Assembly: GCA_002286715.1 (NCBI GenBank)
Contig: NSJX01000001.1
Coordinates: 1,285,925-1,349,924 of the forward strand
DNA: 64,000 nucleotides
DNA from: Dentipellis sp. KUC8613
Lineage: Eukaryota > Basidiomycota > Agaricomycetes > Russulales > Hericiaceae
Direction: 5' to 3'
The notes under the pieces were generated by a model that did not search any database, was not told the DNA's origin, and saw only the letters and a list, made by a program, of their open reading frames with translations. Position 1 is the stretch's first letter; each line of letters opens with the position of its first letter. The position numbers and the translations under genes were made by a program. Below, in pieces: positions 1 to 11,000 of the stretch.

Positions 1-2105
1 GGACCACCTGCGAGTCCACACCGTGTTCGGCCTGGGACAGCAGGTCGGCAGCGACAAAGGCCGGGTTGCATGTGTGATCCGCTACGACCTGGTGCACCGA
101 GTCCATAAGTAAGGCACCGCGCCCACGGTGGGCATTTTGTACTCACCAGCACCTCCGAGGGTCCTGCAGGCATGTCGATGGACACAAGCGCATCCGTATC
201 GTTTTGGACGAGCATCTTCGCCGCCGTCACCCACTGGTTCCCAGGCCCAAAGATCTTGTCCACCTTCGGCACTGTCTCCGTCCCATACGCAAGCGCGGCC
301 ACGGCCTGCCCTCCACCTGCCTTCAACACCGCCGACGCGCCCACGAGGTGCGCGACGTACATCACCTCCGGCGAGATGCTGCCATCGGGCCGGGGCGGCG
401 TCGCGAGCACGACCTCCTTGCAACCCGCCACCTGCGCGGGGATGCCGAGCATGAGGGCTGTCGAGGGCAGAATCGCCGTGCCGCCGGGGACATACAGTCC
501 GACACGCGCGATGGGCCGCGCGAAGCGCGAGCACACGACGCCGGGCATCGTCTCGACGACGAGCGCTGCGTCCCGTGCCTGCGCCGCGTGGAACTTGTGG
601 ATGTTTGCGTACGCGGTGTCGATCGCGGCGCGCATGTCTGGCGCGACCTGCATGCTCGCGGGCGCGAAGGGCGGGAAGACGACGGTCGACGTTAGCTGCG
701 CGCGGTCGAACTTGGCGGTGAGCTCGAGCAGCGCGGCGTCGCCGCGCGCGCGAACGTCGTCGACGATCGGCTTGACCTTGGCGATCATCTCGTCGAATTT
801 GAGCACGGGGCGCCGGAGGAGCTGCGCACGCTCGGCGGGCGTAGTGGAGGCGAGGTCGTACGAGCGCATGCGGATGGGGCCATTGGGGGCGGGGGCAGAG
901 GTTGAGGGAGCCGGGGCGGGGGCGGGCGGGGCAGCGGGCTTGGCGGCCCACTGGGGCTTCGCGTTGCCTGGCCGGCGAGTCACCTTGCGTGCTTTTTTGT
1001 CGAGAGACTTCTCGATGTCCGCGATGCTGACTCCTGCCGCGACGCAGCGCGTGAGCGCAAAGTAGAGCAGATCCGCAGCTTCAAAGGCCACCTCTTCTTT
1101 CGTCCCCGCGCTGCACAGCTCGTCCGCTTCTTCCATGATCTTCGAACGGAGAAGCTGCGCATCATTGAACAGTCGACGCGTATAGGAGCCTTCCGGTGCC
1201 GAGGCTAGGCGGGACTGCAAAGTCTCCTCCAGCGCGGACAGGCCGTTGATGGCGCCGAAGCATGAGGTTCGATTCAGGTGGCAGAAGCCGGCCCCGTGCT
1301 GTATGACGCTGAACTCGAGGCTGTCGTTATCGCAGTCGAGCCGGATGCGAACGACGTCCTGGGTTGCACCTGACGTCTCTCCCTTTCTCCAGAGACCGTG
1401 CTTGCGCGACTGGTAAACACCCTTGCCGGTGATGATGCTCTCTTTGAGAGATTCGCGAGAGGAATAGACGAGGCCGAGCGAACGGCCGCCTTGGAGGTGG
1501 GAAGACACAACTGTGGGGAAGAGACCGTCGGGACGGTCGGACACGACTGGGGCGAGGAACGCATCGGCAACGTTGAGCTGAGTCGAGCTGGACTTGGACA
1601 CGGTGAGCTGGGAAGTAGGGAGTATGAGGGCTGCGCCTGCACCAATGAGTTCCCGGATATTGGACGGCGAAGGTAGTTCGGCGGACGTGCTGAGAACGAA
1701 GATCGAAGAGCCGGCGAAGAATTGGGAGACAGAGGAGATAAGATCCAGCTCCAGTGTGGGCGACTTGAGCAGTACGCCGGACACACCGCTGCGTACCTTG
1801 TCGGAAACCGCGTTCGCATTCGCGACGTCTAGGAGCAGAACGAGGCGTTCCACTGGGACGAGACCGATGAGTTCGGTGGCCCATGCGAGGGGCACAATGA
1901 CCTTTTCTATGCCAGAGTCCAACCAGGAGATAATTTCGTCTGCGTCCACCGATGTATCGTGATCTACGAGGATGTAGCACTCGTGCTCCGGGAATGTTGT
2001 TCCGTCCTGGACAGAACGCGCAGGAAGAATAAGGGGGCCGATGCGGGCGAGTGCAGAGACGAGGCCATGATCCTGTCTGTCGAGCAGAGGCAGGAAGACG
2101 GACAT
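1..2105 (-). CDS. HIS4: Histidine biosynthesis trifunctional protein HIS4 (3' end outside window)
   Basis: Trifunctional enzyme for steps 2, 3, 9 and 10 of histidine synthesis in the cytosol. The coding parts are 2105..147 and 88..1, with a 58-bp intron (89..146). The first exon is 653 codons without a stop. A poorly conserved N-terminal part comes first. The phosphoribosyl-AMP cyclohydrolase domain follows, with the motif [14 protein letters not shown] near residue 230 and the metal-binding DCDNDSLEF. Next is the phosphoribosyl-ATP pyrophosphatase helix bundle (about 285-365, IMEEADEL and EAADLLYF). A Pro/Ala linker leads to histidinol dehydrogenase (from about 395; [38 protein letters not shown]). 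The window ends inside the dehydrogenase domain, so the last stretch is missing. The start is the only ATG before the conserved frame. A TGACTC site lies 68 bp upstream, as expected for a gene under general amino-acid control. Confidence 0.95.
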   Translation of the reverse strand, partial: MSVFLPLLDRQDHGLVSALARIGPLILPARSVQDGTTFPEHECYILVDHDTSVDADEIISWLDSGIEKVIVPLAWATELIGLVPVERLVLLLDVANANAVSDKVRSGVSGVLLKSPTLELDLISSVSQFFAGSSIFVLSTSAELPSPSNIRELIGAGAALILPTSQLTVSKSSSTQLNVADAFLAPVVSDRPDGLFPTVVSSHLQGGRSLGLVYSSRESLKESIITGKGVYQSRKHGLWRKGETSGATQDVVRIRLDCDNDSLEFSVIQHGAGFCHLNRTSCFGAINGLSALEETLQSRLASAPEGSYTRRLFNDAQLLRSKIMEEADELCSAGTKEEVAFEAADLLYFALTRCVAAGVSIADIEKSLDKKARKVTRRPGNAKPQWAAKPAAPPAPAPAPSTSAPAPNGPIRMRSYDLASTTPAERAQLLRRPVLKFDEMIAKVKPIVDDVRARGDAALLELTAKFDRAQLTSTVVFPPFAPASMQVAPDMRAAIDTAYANIHKFHAAQARDAALVVETMPGVVCSRFARPIARVGLYVPGGTAILPSTALMLGIPAQVAGCKEVVLATPPRPDGSISPEVMYVAHLVGASAVLKAGGGQAVAALAYGTETVPKVDKIFGPGNQWVTAAKMLVQNDTDALVSIDMPAGPSEVLVSTKCPPWARCLTYGLGAPGRSGSHMQPGLCRCRPAVPGRTRCGLAGG
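89..146 (-). other. Intron in HIS4
   Basis: GTGAGT donor and CACCAG acceptor on the minus strand, phase 0. It joins PSEVL to VVADHTCNP in the histidinol dehydrogenase domain. Confidence 0.9.
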
Positions 2106-2172
2106 TTTGAGATGTGTTGCGAACAAGGCTGCAAGTGATCAGTGAAGCGTCCAGCGATCCCAAATTTCTTTC

Positions 2173-2178
2173 GAGTCA
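2173..2178 (-). promoter_or_regulatory. Gcn4/Cpc1-type site upstream of HIS4
   Basis: TGACTC on the minus strand (extended ATGACTCG), 68 bp upstream of the HIS4 ATG. This is the core half of the TGA(C/G)TCA site bound by Gcn4/Cpc1 in general amino-acid control, which is known to drive HIS genes in fungi. The match is seen; function is inferred. Confidence 0.55.
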
Positions 2179-2422
2179 TTCTCGGCGCGGCAGGCCGATC
2201 GACGGGGGACGCGACTGTGGCTGAGCCGCCCCAGTCGGCAGACTCCGGCCGACTCGCCGGAGGCACGACGGAGGCTTCGACTTGGAGACGCCTGGGACTC
2301 GGATTCAGAGGCTTTGCGACGTGTCCGTCATCCCTATCGCCTCTGCGAATAGTCCGTGCGTCGTGTCTCCACCTCGCCGTGCCTGCTGCTACGCTAGACG
2401 GAGAAGCAGATACGTATGTGTT

Positions 2423-2494
2423 CTGGATCCACATGGATCCATATATACCATATCCGGCAGATCTCGTATTTCATATATGAGCGCGTACGCCTCG
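2423..2494 (+). repeat. Promoter block shared by the two Argonaute genes, copy A
   Basis: A 72-bp block beginning CTGGATCCACAT and containing GGCAGATCT. It aligns without gaps to 7699..7770, with about three quarters or more identity by eye. It starts 480 bp before the Argonaute 1 ATG, against 353 bp for copy B, so the tandem duplication included upstream sequence. Confidence 0.75.
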
Positions 2495-2902
2495 TGAACG
2501 CGAAGATGACTTTCTTCAGCATGCCGTTGCTTGTCTGACGCGTAGATTGCAGCCAGGCCGATACACAGACGGGTGGAGAAGGCTGGTGGTAGGGTGGAGA
2601 AAGGCGCGAGGCTGGGAAATCGATGGGAGGAAGCGACCGAGGCGCGATGAAAGGAATACAAGGCTTTTGATGGAGGCAAAATGAACACAAAGGACGCCGT
2701 TCAGGTGCGCACAATCGAAGTCTTGATCGACACGTGCCCCCTTGTTCCCTTCCCGTCTTGCTGTAATTTAAATACCCCGCCCTTGTCCTCAGGCTCCCCT
2801 CCACCTTTATCTTCCTCCCTCACCTCTGTCCCTTCTCTTTCCCGCCCTGCCTCGTCTCTCTTTCTCCATACGCCCGCATCACCACAGTAATAACCTCTTG
2901 CG

Positions 2903-5900
2903 ATGCCTCCCCGAGCTGGACGAGGAAGGGGTGGGCCACCTCCGCGCGGAGGTGGCCCAGCTCTTCGCGGCGGCCCTGCCCCCCGTGGCGCAGTCCAAGG
3001 CCTCGCATTAGCACATGTTGAATCAATCGGTGTGAAGCGTCCAGGTTTTGGAAATGCGGGCAGAGCTCTGGAAGTCTATACGAATCACTTCACCACCGAC
3101 ATCCCAACAGAGACGATCCACCACTACGATGGTAAGGCGTTATCAACTTTTCTGAACTGAGCACTGATCGTAATACGGGTATCATTGTCGGCGGAGCACA
3201 GTTGGTGAGTTCTTCACCTCGCACGCCACCCGTATCGGCCACTGACGCGATGAACCTCCCTTTCCTAGTTATTTCGCCTTCGGAGAAGACGCTGCCCGCC
3301 TCCCTCAATTTTGAGATCATCAAGACCCTGCAAGAAACAGTCGCACCACAGGTGTTTACTCCCCGCGGCGCCTACGATGGTCGGAAGAACCTCTTCGCTG
3401 CGAGCAGGTTTACCTTCGGTGATTCGGCAGAGGTCAATAACTTCCTTTCTTTACTCATACCTAATGTTATTCAACAACCATAATTACTTAGTTTGACGTG
3501 GCGCTCTCCAGCGCGGGTGCTGCTCCGGACGCTTCCCGTCCGGGAAAAGGACCGAAAGTATACAAGGTGAGACTGACGCACGTCGCGGAGGTCAATCCCG
3601 AGTATGTATCCCGACATTAAATGTCATTGTTCGTCTCAATGACCAATCTCCTAGGGTTCTGGCGCGGTTCTTGCAAGGGCAACAATCCCACGACAACACA
3701 GTCTTGACGGCCATCACCGTGAGTTCCAGCCTCTTTACCGGGTCTACCTATGCGATTTAAACTTGTGGGACAGGCGCTCAACGTCGTCGTGCGCATGGAA
3801 CCCAATCTCAAATATCCATTCAATGTTCGTAGCTTCTTCACGAACAAGGAGACTAAGGACATTGGGTTTGGCATCGAGCTCTGGCGTGGTTACTTCCAGA
3901 GTGTTCGTCCAGCAATTGGGCGAATGCTCATCAATGTCGACATCTCGACGGGGGCCATGTATAAACCAGGGCCCCTCTTGTCTCTTTGCCTGGAATTTCT
4001 GGGTAAAAGGGGCCAGCCTGACGCTCTGAATGGAAAAATTCCCGAGCGCGAACGGCTTCGTGTCCAGAAGTTTATCTCTGGTATCAGAATCCTGACTCCA
4101 AGCAGCAAAGGCGCCCGACCTAATGCTTCTCCTCGCGTTGTCAAGCGCCTCAGCAAGAACGGGGCAAACGAATTGACCTTCCGTTTGGGCGACGGACCCA
4201 CGATGACCGTCGCCGAGTACTTCCGTACTCAACAGAATCAACCTCTGCAATACCCAGGTGTTCTCTGCGTTGAGGTGCATTCCCCACTCGCTAGACCCGC
4301 GTTCTTGGAATCTAAACGATGATGTCACGCAGCTCGCCAGCGGCGCTCTCCTTCCTCTGGAGCTCTGTAAAGTCCCACCGGGCCAGATCATCCGCAAGCA
4401 ACTGCCTCCAGAAACGACGATCGAGGTTCTCTCCTTTGCCACAAAGAAGCCACAAGATCGACTTCAGAGTATCCGCAACGGCCTCGGCGTGCGTAATCTG
4501 GTTTTGTTTCTCGTCATACCGGACTCACAGGACATGCAGGTCCTTGCATATGGTCAATCCCAATATGTTCGCCAATTTGGCATGAATGTCGGGCAGGAGC
4601 CTGTGAAGATTGGGGCCCGAGTATTGGTTCCCCCGACGCTCAGATACGGAGCGAAGAGCAGGCAGCCAACAATTGTGAGTGATATGCCAGACTTAACACT
4701 TCATCCTGACACTTTCGCCACGTAGACACCGAAGGATGGTGCCTGGAATATGTAAGAGCATGTGCAAGTATTGTCGTCCGACCGCTGACGGTCTCCACGT
4801 AGGATCGACAAGCGTCTTTTCCAGCCTGGCGTCATCGAGAACTGGATTGTCGTTGTCTATGAAAGGCACCAGCGCTTCAACTCCAACAATGTCTCTGACA
4901 TGATCGCGGGACTGACGGCCGCTTGCAATACAGTTGGTGCGTCGTATTATACCCATTTCCACAGACCTGTCTCCCTAATCTTCAACAGGGATCATCGTCA
5001 AGAATCCTCCCGCACACGTGGCTTGGGAGTCCCAGGGTGATGTATCTCAGGTCAGTTTGGTTTTCACCTGGTGTTTCACGACACAAATCTAAGCCAGCAC
5101 CTTGACCAGCACCTTCGCAATGCTGGAATCACCTGCCGCAACAAGACAGGTGCTCTTCCCACTGTCATCGTTGTGATTCTTCCTGAAGGCGGGAATGATA
5201 TCTATAACGAAGTGAAGCAGTAAGCTCTATTCTTTCTGTCCCGCTTTTGACTTCTCACACTGATAATTGAACGAAGTTTTGGGGATATCTCTGTGAGGGC
5301 ACCCATCTATGCAATTTGCTCAGTCTCACTAACGGGAGTAGGCCGGAGTCGTCACGCAGTGCATGAAGAGCTCCAAGTGCTCCCGCGCGAAGCCGCAGTA
5401 CTATGCCAACGTCACGTTGAAGTACGTGTGCACGACTCGAGTTTCTTATTGGTGGTGATTGACATTTTACAGATTGAATGTCAAACTCGGCGGCATCAAC
5501 ACGGTCCCTGACCCAAGATCAGTCTCGTTGCTCGCGGATGCAACCAACCCGACGATTGTCATGGGTTCGTCGTGCCCTCATTGCATATCTTTACATTTGT
5601 TCACGATCATTAGGTGCCGACGTCATTCACCCGGCTCCTGGCTCTGATGGTCGGCCGTCGTTCACGGCTCTCGTTGGGAATGTCGACAGTGATACGGCCA
5701 AATACATCGCGACCATAAAGGTGCAAACGTCGCGCCAGGAGATCATCGAAGATTTAGAAAGCATGACGAATGTGAGTGGATAATCTTTTGTCTTTTACCG
5801 TATGCTGTAACTCATTGCATGCATAGTATATTCTCAGTATGTACATGCAGTATAGGCAGCATATGGAGAAGAAGGCAAACCCGGCCCCGAAACGTATCAT

Positions 5901-6757
5901 CTTCTTTAGAGGCATGATTCTCTTCTGCGGGCTCTGCAATCTGGTGACTGACTTGTATATTTGTAGATGGTGTCTCAGAGGGACAATTCCAACAAGTCCT
6001 TGACAAAGGTCTGTGCATCACCTTCTATAACCAACTCATCGAGTAAACTCACGTCAAACTTCACATTGATAGAACTGGTTTTGATCCAGAGTGAGTTACC
6101 ATACCATTCAAGTTCCACATTTTACTAACCTCTATGCAGAGGCATGCGCGGCGTTAAAAATTAAGCCGCAAATCACGATGATTGTGGTCGGGAAACGTCA
6201 CCACGTCCGCTTCTTCCCCAGGTCGGGCAATGAGGGTGATCGCAGTGGGAACTGTCCGGCCGGTACGGTGGTAGATCGTGAAGTCGTCAACCCTGTCGAA
6301 TTCGACTTCTACCTCCAAAGCCATGGAGGGTTGCTTGGGACCAGTCGGCCAGCCCATTACAACGTCTTATACGACGAAAACAAATTCACGTCAGTCATCC
6401 CAATACGAGTAGCTCACTCGAGATCTGACATTGCGCGATAGGCCGGATGGGTTGCAGTCGCTGTGCTTCGCTCTGTGCCATGTGTATGCGCGATCCACGA
6501 GATCCGTGTCAATCCCAGCGCCTGTATACTGTACGTAACTGCCTCATACTCCTCTGCTCTTTGCTCATCTACTGCGCGCAGATGCTGATATCGTGTGCTC
6601 GCGCGCGAAGCACCATTATGATCCCAGGCAGAACCTGGAACTGACGGCGTCCGAGACAGCGACGAACACGGAGGAACAGAAGGCGACGTTGGCGGCTTTC
6701 AAGGCTGCATTCAAGCCCTTGCATACCAAGATGTCCAAGTTGATGTACTTCTGCTGA
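2903..6757 (+). CDS. AGO: Argonaute protein, tandem copy 1 (QDE-2-like)
   Basis: RNA-guided slicer of the RNAi pathway, 899 aa from 22 exons: 2903..3131, 3202..3204, 3269..3432, 3492..3601, 3655..3718, 3774..4274, 4333..4488, 4540..4674, 4726..4751, 4803..4936, 4989..5050, 5110..5219, 5277..5292, 5342..5421, 5473..5564, 5614..5771, 5827..5911, 5967..6008, 6073..6090, 6140..6389, 6442..6530, 6582..6757 (2700 nt). The order is: a short RGG-rich tail (1-30), N domain, PAZ (about 260-370, ending near [12 protein letters not shown]), MID, then PIWI. Catalytic residues by alignment to human AGO2 are D630 (GADVIHP), E670 (QEIIEDLE), D709 ([11 protein letters not shown]) and D844 (VYYADIV). The fourth position is Asp where human AGO2 has His. 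Exon 2 is 3 nt, and the D709 codon is split by a GC-AG intron. The gene is paired in tandem with 8052..12047. The acceptor at 5109 was chosen over 5097 to match copy 2. Confidence 0.95.
3202..3204 (+). other. 3-nt microexon (TTG) in Argonaute copy 1
   Basis: Flanked by an AG acceptor and a GTGAGT donor. Including it gives HHYDVVISP, the same length as the human AGO2 Y-x-x-x-I-x-P segment. Skipping it removes one residue but keeps the frame. The same AG|TTG|GTGAG layout occurs at 8496..8498 in copy 2. Confidence 0.75.
5912..5966 (+). other. GC-AG intron splitting the third catalytic Asp codon, Argonaute copy 1
   Basis: Donor GCATGA, acceptor TTTGTAG. It interrupts the codon G|AT of the Asp in FFRDGVSEG. 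Without removal the frame reaches a TGA 36 bases into exon 18. Confidence 0.85.
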
Positions 6758-8051
6758 GCTGATGACGATGAGTGTGTGTGTTTTCTCTGTGTCCTGAGTG
6801 TCCCGAGCATTCTAGTGTATTTCTGTACGGTTCCTAGCTTTTTCTGCATTGTTATACCATAGTGTCTGTTGTGTGATTGAATGGCATTGGTTATTTTCTT
6901 GAAAGACTGCTGAACTGCAAATATCCTGAATTACCTTAGTCTGACTTCGACACGACTGCTAGGCGTCTGTTGACCTTCGCACGCGCGTACAGTCGCGCGA
7001 CAGCCCACTCTCACAATATGGCTTACAGCTCGTCCCAATCGACCTCATGAATTCTTCACTCCATTAAGTGATCTGAAGCAAGAACTTGCGAAGTTGAAAG
7101 ACTAGCGAGGAACAACGACTCCGGCGGGGGGCGCATTGACGCTGATAGGTGCAGAAAGATTTGAATTGAAGTGGGAAGAAGGGCTTTACTGGTGCACTCA
7201 TTGAAGCCGTGGACGGATTGAGGTGAGTGACACTCTCTGGTTTTCATGAGTGCCGTTTCATGGACGCTTCGCGCAGATTGGGTGCTATGGCGAGCCGTGA
7301 TCTTTCGCTGGGCCTCCACGGACCACGGTATGCGCACGTCGCATGTCGATGGTGATTGACGAGAGGTCAACCTCAATATCACGGCACTATGTCATCGAAC
7401 CTCTGCAACCCTGCGACGTGAACAAAGCCCCATCTCAAGGGAGGAGAAACGGCTCACTGTAACCCTTCGGAATCCTGTTGGGCATGGAGGTACGCAGCGC
7501 GGCGTAACTACGAGGTGTGAAATCCGCATGAGGCTTCAGCATGTGGTTTATAACTTTGCTTCGTCACGACCAGGTTGACCGTGCTGATGATATCGCTATC
7601 TCACAGCAGTCTGATCATTACCCGTTTTCCACGAACAACCTATCGTCATGCATCCAGCCCTCGCCGCAGCCGCAGCACAGAGAGCGGGACACCTAAATCT
7701 GGATCCACATAGGTCTACATGTCCCATATCTGGCAGATCTTGCATCGCATACATGGGCGCCTACGTCTCCCAAGCGTAAACGATGTCTTCCGTGCGCGCA
7801 GGAGAAGCATTGCGATATTAAACAAGACACCGCAGCCTACGCAGCACGCAGCAAGCTTCAGAAGACCCGCCGTATTGGTAGGGAAGACAAGCGACCTTGA
7901 CGTGTGCCCACAAACTCTTGCTGCGTCTACATCGCGCCCGTTATTTAGGCATCATGCCCGTGCCCTTTTCCTTCACCGTGCTCCCTACCAGCATATTACC
8001 TCCGCTTTGTATCATCATAGACCATTATCATCGTCTCAAGCAACTCTTAAC
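6758..8051. other. Spacer between the tandem Argonaute genes
   Basis: 1.29 kb. The first part is the 3' flank of copy 1. I see no supported gene and no recognisable exon remnant. From 7699 on it carries promoter block copy B. An open frame continuous with Argonaute copy 2 extends upstream to an ATG at 7719, but this runs through the promoter block and copy 1 has no counterpart. Confidence 0.6.
7699..7770 (+). repeat. Promoter block shared by the two Argonaute genes, copy B
   Basis: The 72-bp counterpart of 2423..2494: the same CTGGATCCACAT start, CCATATC-TGGCAGATCT core and CTAC-GTCTC end. No gaps are needed to align the copies. Confidence 0.75.
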
Positions 8052-11000
8052 ATGCCTCCTCGCGGTGAAACGAATAGAGGCTGGGGACGAGGGTCAGGGA
8101 GACCATCTCGCGGAGTACCTGGTCGTGGAGGGACACCTGGTCGTGGAGGGGCACCTGGGCGCGGAGGAGCACCTGGTCGCGGAGGAGCACCTGGTCGCGG
8201 AGGAGCACCTGGTCGTGGAGGTCCGCCTCCACGTGGAGGGGGTCCCGTATTTCGTGGGGGCCCTGCCCCACGCCGTGGAGCAGCTCAAGGCCTTGCCCTA
8301 GCGCACGTGCAAGCCATTGGCGTGAAACGGCCAGGCTTTGGGAACGCGGGCAGGCCGTTCGAAGTGGTTACCAACCACTTCACTACCGACATTCCGACTG
8401 AGATTATTCACCATTATGACGGTAAGAACAGTGCAATTCTTGTATACTTGGTCGGCGCTAATCATCTCGTGAATTCCATTATCGGCGACGTGAAGTTGGT
8501 GAGGATTCTGCTTTGCACAATACTCGGACCAGCCGCTAACTCCGAGGCACGAAATAATCTTTCATAGTCATCTCGGCAGAGAGACCGCTTCCTGCATCTC
8601 TAAACTTTGAAATCATCAAGACGCTCCAGGAAACCATTTCACCGCAGGTCTTTACGCCCCGTGCCGTCTACGATGGTCGCAAGAATATGTTCAGCACAAA
8701 CAAATTTACGTTCGGAGATTCTGGAGAAGTCAGTAATCCATTCTTCATCCTGGGTATCAGCACTCAGAATTCCTTAGTTTGACGTGGTCCTCGCCACTGT
8801 AGGCGCAGCCCAGACAGCGTCCCGCTCGGGAAGGGGGCCCAAAGTATACAAAGTACGATTGACACATGTTGCAGAGATCAACCCCGAGTACGTATATAGC
8901 GCTGAAACAGCATGAATAATCTCATCCAATTCATTCGTAGAGTATTGGCCAGATTTCTGCTCGGCCAGCAGTCCACAGATAATACAGTCCTAACAGTGGT
9001 CACTGTGAGTTTCCATTGCCTGTGGTTCGTTCCTCACAACCTAACCTGCAGCACAGGCACTTAACGTCGTCGTGCGCATGGAGCCCAACCTCAAATACCC
9101 CTTTAATATCCGTAGTTTCTTCACGAACAAGGAGACCAAGGACATTGGGTCTGGGATCGAGCTTTGGCGTGGTTACTTCCAGAGTGTTCGTCCCGGGATT
9201 GGGCGAATGCTCATCAATGTCGACATCTCAACGGGGGCCATGTATAAACCAGGGCCACTCTTACTTCTTTGCCTCGAATTCTTGGGAAAACTAGGCCAGC
9301 CCTTGGCATTGACTGGGCGAATGCCTGAACGCGAACGAATTCGTCTTCAGAAGTTCATATCAGGCATAAGGATCCTAACCCCGAGCAGCAGGGGTGCGAA
9401 ACCTCGTGGCGTCAAACGTCTGAGTAAGAATGGCGCCAACGAGATGACATTCCGTCTGAACAACGGGCCCACGATCACTGTTGCGGACTACTTCCGGACA
9501 GAGCAGAATCAACCTCTGCGCTATCCTAACGTCCTCTGCGTCGAGGTACGATTTCACCTTTCGAATCCTACGTCGCTCGAACCTCAGTGATGACCACGAT
9601 GCGATTCAGCTTGGTAGTGGTGCCCTCATCCCACTGGAGCTCTGCGAGGTGCCTCCTGGGCAAATCGTCCGGAAGCAGCTTCCGCCAGAGAAGACGGCAG
9701 ATATTGTCTCTTTTGCCACGAAGAAACCCCAAGATCGGTTGCAGAGCATTCGGAACGGACTGAGCGTATGTAGTACCACTTTGTGTCTCGTCGCATAATT
9801 TACTGGATGTTCAGGTTCTTGCATACGGCCAATCTCAATATGTTCGTCAATTTGGCATGAATGTTGGACAGGAGCCTGTGAAAATCGGAGCCCGAGTATT
9901 GATTCCTCCAACGCTCAAGTACGGCGCTAACAGTAGGCAGCCGACTATTGTGAGTGACATTCTAGACCGTATAGTGTGTGTGTGTCGTGATGCTTTCGCC
10001 TGGTAGACACCGAGAGACGGTGCTTGGAACATGTAGGTGACCTCCCATGACACTCGGCTGCTGATTGACGCTTGCCAGGATCGATAAACGTCTGTATGGA
10101 CCTCGAACCATCGGGCAGTGGGTCGTCATTATCTACGAAAGGCAACAACGCTTCAACAACAACAATGTCACTGACATGATTGCGGGGCTGACGGCCGCTT
10201 GCAATGCAGTTGGTGTGTGGTATTATGTTGAACCTTTATTGGCCTGTCTTCCTCACTTTTATCAGGGCTCACTATCGGGGGCCCTCCGGCTGACGTGGCC
10301 TGGCGGGATGGCCAGGGCGACGTAGCCAAGGTAAATATTGTTGTTACATTGAAGTATATAAATAAGGCTGAAATGGGTTCCTTCACGAGCAACTTCGCGA
10401 TGCTGGACTGACCTGTCGTAATAAGACGGGTGCCCTTCCCACTGTTGTCGTCGTGATCTTGCCAGAACATGGCGACGATATCTATAAGCAAGTGAAGCAG
10501 TGAGCTTTCTGTTTGGCGTATTCAGTGCGCAGCTTCTCATCTGCATCGTTATATCGACAGCTTCGGCGATGTATCTGTAAGTGTGATCTATTAGACTATT
10601 GCATTTTTACCTACGAAAGTAGATGGGAGTGGTCACGCAGTGCCTGAAGAGTTCAAAGTGCTTCCGTGCTAAGCAGCAGTATTATGCGAACGTTACGTTG
10701 AAGTATGCATCTTCAGTTAGATCTCAGTGAAAAGTATTCATTTAATGGACTGTAGGCTCAACCCAAAATTGGGTGGCATCAATTCGATTCCTGACGCACG
10801 GTCCATATCGGTGCTCTCAGATTCAAACAACCCTACGATAGTGATGGGTCTGTCATATTCATTTCACATACTTGTAGATGCTCATAATCATCAGGTGCCG
10901 ATGTCATGCACCCGGCGCCCGGCTCTCTTGGTCGGCCGTCCTTCGCAGCCCTCGTCGGTAATGTCGACAGCCACACGGCTAAGTATATTGCGACTATGAA

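Larger units (their letters stand above)
2106..2902. other. Divergent promoter region between HIS4 and Argonaute copy 1
   Basis: No supported gene. It holds the HIS4 Gcn4/Cpc1-type site near 2173, a 72-bp block at 2423..2494 that recurs upstream of the second Argonaute, a TTTAAATA element near 2767, and a long pyrimidine-rich stretch (about 2775-2880) just before the Argonaute start, typical of basidiomycete core promoters. Confidence 0.7.

Noticed and set aside
82..951. 289-codon minus-strand open frame over HIS4
   Set aside because: It is a frame-shifted shadow of the HIS4 exon (Arg/Ala-rich, no motif). The true frame carries the histidinol dehydrogenase motifs.
172..1065. 297-codon plus-strand open frame opposite HIS4
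   Set aside because: Antisense shadow produced by GC-rich codon use; no family features.
1255..1285. tRNA T-arm-like GGTTCGATTC
   Set aside because: Lies inside the HIS4 coding frame; no cloverleaf can be formed around it.
7719..8051. 111-codon N-terminal extension of Argonaute copy 2
   Set aside because: In frame, but it would translate the duplicated promoter block and has no counterpart in copy 1. The MPPRG start is shared by both copies.
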